From assembly GCA_030446945.1 (NCBI GenBank), contig JAUJMI010000135.1, positions 1 to 8,627 of the forward strand: 8,627 nucleotides of DNA, given 5' to 3'. The translations under genes were made by a program, and so were the position numbers. This DNA is from Longimicrobium sp. GTDB taxonomy: Bacteria > Gemmatimonadota > Gemmatimonadetes > Longimicrobiales > Longimicrobiaceae. The notes under the pieces are model-generated. The model was given only the letters and a program-made list of their open reading frames with translations. It did no database searches and was not told the DNA's origin. Shown in pieces: positions 5,028 to 8,627 of this stretch. Each line of letters begins with the position of its first letter. The stretch's first letter is position 1.

Positions 5028-8000
5028 CTACGGGCGCCGTCCGCCGGCCCCGACCCCGGGGCCGAACCCACGGCCGGGGTTGCGGATCCGCTCGGGAACG
5101 GCCCGCCACTGCTCGGGGGTGAGCACCTTCTGCGCCTCCTGGAGCGCCTGCTGCGAGCGGGTGCGCGCCTCCTGCAGGCGCGGTCCGATCGTCTGGAAGA
5201 TTCCGCCCGCACCCCCCTGTCCGCCGCCGCCCTGCTGCCCCGCGGCACGGTTCCCCCTCTGCGCCGCGCCCGTGGCTCCGCCGGCGCGGCCCAGCTCACG
5301 CTCCGCCTGCGCCTGGATCGTGTCGAGCCGGAGCTGCAGGGAGTCGGCGATCGTCTCCAGGCGCGTGACCTGCTCCGGCGTCAGCCGCAGGCTGTCCCGC
5401 AGCGCCAGCAGGTCGCGCACCGGATTGGAGACGCTCCGCTCGATGATCACCCGGGGGTCGAAGCCGCCGCCCCCGCCACCACCCCCGCCCCCGCCGGGGC
5501 CGCCTCCCACCACCGCCCCGGCCATCCCGCGGAAGCCCTGCTGCGGCCGGCCCACCGCGAGCCGCCCCTGGATCTGGATCCCGAAGGGGTTGCGGGAGGC
5601 CCGGTTCTGCTGCCGGGCGTTGCCGAATCGTTCGTTGACCTCGTAACGGAAGCTCCCGCTTGCATGGTCGAAGCCGCGCGGGTAGAGGAGCACTCCGTCG
5701 GCCCGGGACTGCTCGCCCCAGCCGCGCAGGCCGTCGGAGCCGTGCAGCAGGCGATCGAGCCCGCCCAGGGTGTTGACGGCGTCCACGGAGACGGTCAGCC
5801 GGTTTCCAACCCGCGGCAGGGTGGGGCGCAGATTGGCGCGTACGTCGAGCCCGTAGCTCCACGGGCTCCGGCAGCTGTTGCGCTCCCCGATCTCCCCCAG
5901 CTGCCGCTGCAGGCACTCGTGCACCTGACCCGGGGAGTTCTCCAGCAGGCGCAGCATCGCGGCGGTGATGCCTGCGTCGGCCGTGCTCGCCGGGTCGAAG
6001 ACGAAGGCCCGGTCGTTGCGCGCGCCGTCGCCGTTGATGTCGCCCCCCACGGTGGGGGTGAACGGGGCGCCGGAATTGAAGCGTCCGATCACCGTGTAAT
6101 CCATCCAGGGCCTGACCTGGTGCCCCAGCGTCAGCACCAGCTGATGGCGGCGGTCGAAGTCGCTCGTGGCCCACTCCACCTCGTTCGGATTCCCGGCGGT
6201 CAGCGGGAGCCCGCCGCCGAAGCCGCCGCCGAACCCCCCGCCGAAGCGGCGCCCGAAGCCGCCGCCGGAGGTCCCCTGGTCGCGCGAGCGCGACCAGGTG
6301 TAGTTCAGCTGCCCCAGCAGGCGCCATGCGGGCATCGCTCCGGTCAGTCCCACCGTCACCTGCTGCGAGCGGGAGCGCAAGTCCGAGTTGTACTCGGTCA
6401 CCTGCCCGAACTCCGGGTGGAGGCGCGAGGCGAAGAGCCCCACCTCCCCCGTGCTTCCTGCGATCGTCCCCTGCGGCACGAAGACGGGGCGGCCGTCCTC
6501 CTGCGCGAGCGTGAACTGCGGAGCGGTGTTCAGATTGAGATCCCGCACCCCCTGCAGGCTCACACCCAGGGCGTAGATCCCGTCCACCGAGATCCGCAAC
6601 GTGCGCGAGAGGCTGCGCTGCATCCCCAGCGAGGCGCGCCAGGAGCGGGAGGCATCGAAACCGGGGTCGAAGACGGTCACGCTGGTGCCGCGCCCCGAGC
6701 CGGGGGTGGTGGCGGTCTGCCCGTCGAGGCAGGTACCGGGGATGTACTCCACGCCTCCCTGAAAAGCGGCCCAGTCCGGCACGGGCACGGCGGCGCCGAT
6801 GCAGGAGAGGAGCGCATGCGACTGCGGCAGCCCGGTGGCGTCGTGCGCGGCGGCGAAGAGGTTCCAGAGCGGCCGGGAGCGGAACTCGCCGAATCCGCCG
6901 CGCACCGTCCCCCGTGACTGGCCGTTCTCGCCTCCGCGGATGGTGTAGGTGAAGCCAGCGCGCGGGCTGATGTTGAGGTCCGAGGGGATCGCGTCGGTGC
7001 GGCGCCCGAAGGTCTCCTCCACCCGCGGGTTGTACTCCGGCTGGTCGCCCCCGCGCGACGCCTCCGCGCGGAGCCCATAGGTGAGCTGCAGCCCCTCGCG
7101 CGGACGCCAGGTGACCCCCACGTACAGGGCCGAGGTGATCCCGCCCGCGTCGCGCTCGCGCTGAGCGAGCGAGCGGGTGAACGAAGCGGCGCGGTCGGTC
7201 GCGACCGCGGCCAGGGAGTTGAAGGTGAACGAGCCCAGGAGGTTGTTCCCCGAGAGGCTGCGACTGCTCGTGGAGTTGATCAGCCCCCCGATGCGCAGCC
7301 GGTGCTGGCCCAGGAGGAGGGAGAGCTCGTTGGAGACCTCCAGGGTGCGGTCGCTCGATTCCGTGGCCGTTCCGGCTCCCCCGAACGAGAGTGTGGACAC
7401 GGAGCGGGTCCCGTCCTCCAGCTCCGACGTGACCCGAACGCGTCCCCCCGGGAGGGCGACGTAGGGATCGCTCTGGCGGCCCCCCGTGGAGTAGAAGGAG
7501 CGCAGCTCGTTGATCCAGCCGGCTCCGAAGCGGGAGGTCAGCGAGAGCATGGCCCCCGCCGAGGCGGAGTTCATGTCGGCGCCGGTCTGCGGGAGGCCCA
7601 GCGCGCCGATGCGCGAGGCGCCCTGCTCGGACCAGCTCCCGTTCCCGCGGAGCGTGAGCGTGTGCTGCTGGGTCAGGTTGTAGTCGATGCGCCCGAGAAG
7701 CGTGTAGGAGGTGGTGACCTGGTCGGCGGGCGCGCGGACGCCCGGGGGATAGATCCCCTTGTCCTGGAGCAGCGAGAGGAAGCGGGCCACCGAGTCCGGA
7801 TCCACCCCGAGCGACTGCAGCGCGAGCGGGTCCGCGCTCGTCAGCGAGCGCAGACCGGACGAGCGACGCTGCACGGCGGCCGACCCGAAGTAGAAGAGCC
7901 GGTCGCGCACGATGGGTCCGCCGATGCCGGCGCTGAAGCGGTTCTGGCTCAGGGCGCCGCCGAAGGGGTCGCCGCTCTCCGTCCACTGCAGCAGCGGGTC

Positions 8001-8627
8001 GCGCAGCAGGTAGTTGAAGGAGCCCTGCACCTGGTTCGTGCCGCCGCGCGTGGTGGTGGAGATCTGCCCGCCGGAGAACTGCCCCTGCGAGACGTCGTAG
8101 GTGTTGGTGATCACCCGGGTGGCGCGCACCGCCTCCTGCGGTAGGCCCAGCCCCCCGCCCGCGTCGCCGCCGAAGCTGGCGCCGTCGAGGGTCATCTGGT
8201 TGGCCTCCGCCCCCTGGCCGAGCACGGAGAACGCGAGCTGCAGGGAGTCACCGCCCGCCAGCGCGGTCACGCCCGGGGTCAGGGTCGCCAGCGAGTTGAC
8301 GTCGGCCGGATCGATCGGGAGGCGGTTCAGCGCCTCGCCCGACACCGCCCGCTCCGTCGAGGCGGGGTCGCGTCCCGAGGGGGGAGGGGTGCGCCGGGCG
8401 GTCGCCGTGATCCCCTCCAGGAGCACCGCGGCGACGGAGAGGCGGAGGTCCGCCTGGAGCACGTCCTCGTCGCCCGTGCGCGCGACCTGGCTCGTCCCCG
8501 AGAACCCCATGGCGTTCGCCTGCACCCGGTACCGCCCGCCTCCGTCCGGGAAGACGATGGTGTAGCGGCCCTGTGCATCCGTGGTCGCGGTTCTGCGGAT
8601 CCCCGTCTCCACCGAGATCGCAGCCAC
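5028..8627 (-). CDS. TonB-dependent outer-membrane receptor, Oar-like (N-terminus outside window)
   Basis: A partial gene: 1199 residues are visible, and the frame is open through 8627, so signal peptide and N-terminus are missing (window numbering used). Residues 1-75 are the later part of a carboxypeptidase-regulatory-like beta domain (TTDAQGRYTI, YRVQANAMGF). Residues ~85-205 form the plug (SGEALNRLPI, LTPGV, MTLDGA, GQISTTTRGGTNQVQGSFNY). Residues ~205-1025 form the barrel, with strands such as FSAGIGGPIVRDRLFYFGSA, the family motif EWATSDFDRRHQ (818-829) and DINGDGARNDR (863-873), which resembles a calcium-binding loop. Cys609/633 and Cys905/919 may form loop disulfides. The last strand appears to be FGIQIQGRLAV (1015-1025). 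A 174-residue extension follows. Such proteins import large substrates through the outer membrane using TonB energy; the substrate is unknown. Nearby peptidoglycan hydrolases make cell-wall fragments one guess. Confidence 0.9.
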   Translation of the reverse strand: MAAISVETGIRRTATTDAQGRYTIVFPDGGGRYRVQANAMGFSGTSQVARTGDEDVLQADLRLSVAAVLLEGITATARRTPPPSGRDPASTERAVSGEALNRLPIDPADVNSLATLTPGVTALAGGDSLQLAFSVLGQGAEANQMTLDGASFGGDAGGGLGLPQEAVRATRVITNTYDVSQGQFSGGQISTTTRGGTNQVQGSFNYLLRDPLLQWTESGDPFGGALSQNRFSAGIGGPIVRDRLFYFGSAAVQRRSSGLRSLTSADPLALQSLGVDPDSVARFLSLLQDKGIYPPGVRAPADQVTTSYTLLGRIDYNLTQQHTLTLRGNGSWSEQGASRIGALGLPQTGADMNSASAGAMLSLTSRFGAGWINELRSFYSTGGRQSDPYVALPGGRVRVTSELEDGTRSVSTLSFGGAGTATESSDRTLEVSNELSLLLGQHRLRIGGLINSTSSRSLSGNNLLGSFTFNSLAAVATDRAASFTRSLAQRERDAGGITSALYVGVTWRPREGLQLTYGLRAEASRGGDQPEYNPRVEETFGRRTDAIPSDLNISPRAGFTYTIRGGENGQSRGTVRGGFGEFRSRPLWNLFAAAHDATGLPQSHALLSCIGAAVPVPDWAAFQGGVEYIPGTCLDGQTATTPGSGRGTSVTVFDPGFDASRSWRASLGMQRSLSRTLRISVDGIYALGVSLQGVRDLNLNTAPQFTLAQEDGRPVFVPQGTIAGSTGEVGLFASRLHPEFGQVTEYNSDLRSRSQQVTVGLTGAMPAWRLLGQLNYTWSRSRDQGTSGGGFGRRFGGGFGGGFGGGLPLTAGNPNEVEWATSDFDRRHQLVLTLGHQVRPWMDYTVIGRFNSGAPFTPTVGGDINGDGARNDRAFVFDPASTADAGITAAMLRLLENSPGQVHECLQRQLGEIGERNSCRSPWSYGLDVRANLRPTLPRVGNRLTVSVDAVNTLGGLDRLLHGSDGLRGWGEQSRADGVLLYPRGFDHASGSFRYEVNERFGNARQQNRASRNPFGIQIQGRLAVGRPQQGFRGMAGAVVGGGPGGGGGGGGGGGFDPRVIIERSVSNPVRDLLALRDSLRLTPEQVTRLETIADSLQLRLDTIQAQAERELGRAGGATGAAQRGNRAAGQQGGGGQGGAGGIFQTIGPRLQEARTRSQQALQEAQKVLTPEQWRAVPERIRNPGRGFGPGVGAGGRRP
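5031..5552 (-). other. C-terminal extension of the receptor with two LTPEQ motifs
   Basis: Residues 1026-1199 follow the last plausible barrel strand. The order is a poly-Gly linker, a helix with LRLTPEQ (LTPEQ 1082-1086) and heptad-like continuation, a Gly/Gln/Ala-rich linker, a second helix ending VLTPEQW (LTPEQ 1169-1173), and a Gly/Arg tail. LTxxQ motifs, usually two per protein, mark the periplasmic Spy/CpxP family of stress chaperones and sensors. The C-terminus of such barrels faces the periplasm, which suits that role. Homology is suggested by motif only. Confidence 0.55.
5463..5507 (-). repeat. Poly-glycine linker coding run
   Basis: Fifteen codons encode GGG-P followed by eleven Gly (residues 1041-1055) between the barrel end and the LTPEQ extension. 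Codons are a mixture of GGC, GGG, GGT and GGA, so it is not a simple trinucleotide expansion, but it is slippage-prone. Confidence 0.8.
6210..6266 (-). repeat. GGGF repeats in a receptor loop
   Basis: Residues 788-806 consist of GGGF-type units (GGGF, GRRF, GGGF, GGGF, GGG). They lie between the strand ending YTWSRSRD and the strand starting at DFDRRHQ, so they are predicted to sit in an extracellular loop of the barrel. Confidence 0.7.
6275..6298. repeat. Perfect intragenic hairpin, 10-bp stem
   Basis: CCTGGTCGCG (6275-6284) and CGCGACCAGG (6289-6298) are perfect complements with a 4-base loop. The repeat codes for residues SRSRDQ of the receptor, a commonly conserved strand end, so the structure could be a by-product of coding. 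Confidence 0.6.

Noticed and set aside
4800..6917. Long plus-strand open frame of 705 codons opposite the receptor gene
   Set aside because: It is antisense to a clear receptor frame, is rich in Arg/Pro/Ala/Gly without motifs, and arises because GC-rich codons leave few stops on the opposite strand.
5296..7986. 896-codon minus-strand frame overlapping the receptor gene
   Set aside because: Shifted-frame shadow of the receptor with extreme Arg/Ala/Pro/Gly content and no domain.
1..8627. CRISPR array, transposon ends or defence genes
   Set aside because: No regularly spaced repeats, terminal inverted repeats, transposase or nuclease motifs were seen.

Overview
The window is GC-rich chromosomal DNA from a Gram-negative bacterium. 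Diderm architecture is shown by two genes with lipoprotein signal peptides and a large TonB-dependent outer-membrane receptor. The Oar-like receptor style (carboxypeptidase-regulatory N-domain, Gly-rich loops) and codon use fit Gemmatimonadota or a similar high-GC soil or environmental phylum; this placement is an inference, not proven. All credible genes lie on the minus strand, so the window reads from right to left.

Right part (5028-8627): most of a TonB-dependent receptor whose N-terminus lies beyond the window edge. After the last plausible barrel strand it carries an unusual ~174-residue extension with a poly-Gly linker and two LTPEQ motifs resembling those of Spy/CpxP-type periplasmic proteins. 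Six bases after its stop starts a small unknown gene (4636-5021) that keeps strong coding character along its whole length but is broken by one missing base. A UUCG-capped hairpin follows.

Centre (3087-4406): a DUF1343/NamZ-type exo-beta-N-acetylmuramidase lipoprotein with a recognisable promoter and Shine-Dalgarno site. Downstream lies a degraded ArsR/SmtB-family (CmtR-like) metal-sensor gene (2690-2950), its conserved pieces scattered over different reading frames.

Left part (718-2367): a GHL10/DUF187-family glycosyl hydrolase lipoprotein, related to the DigH/YngK group. Two families linked to peptidoglycan glycan chains (NamZ and GHL10) therefore sit near each other beside an outer-membrane transporter. 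This suggests cell-wall glycan turnover or scavenging, although they are not one tight operon.

Left edge (1-717): no convincing protein gene. It holds a damaged tRNA-Gly(UCC) with a perfect 3' half but no D arm, a strong 15-bp hairpin just after it, and short direct repeats. This looks like a decayed tRNA or the scar of an integrated element. I see no CRISPR array, transposase or complete defence system; the most novel items are the LTPEQ extension of the receptor, the frameshifted small gene and the pseudo-tRNA.
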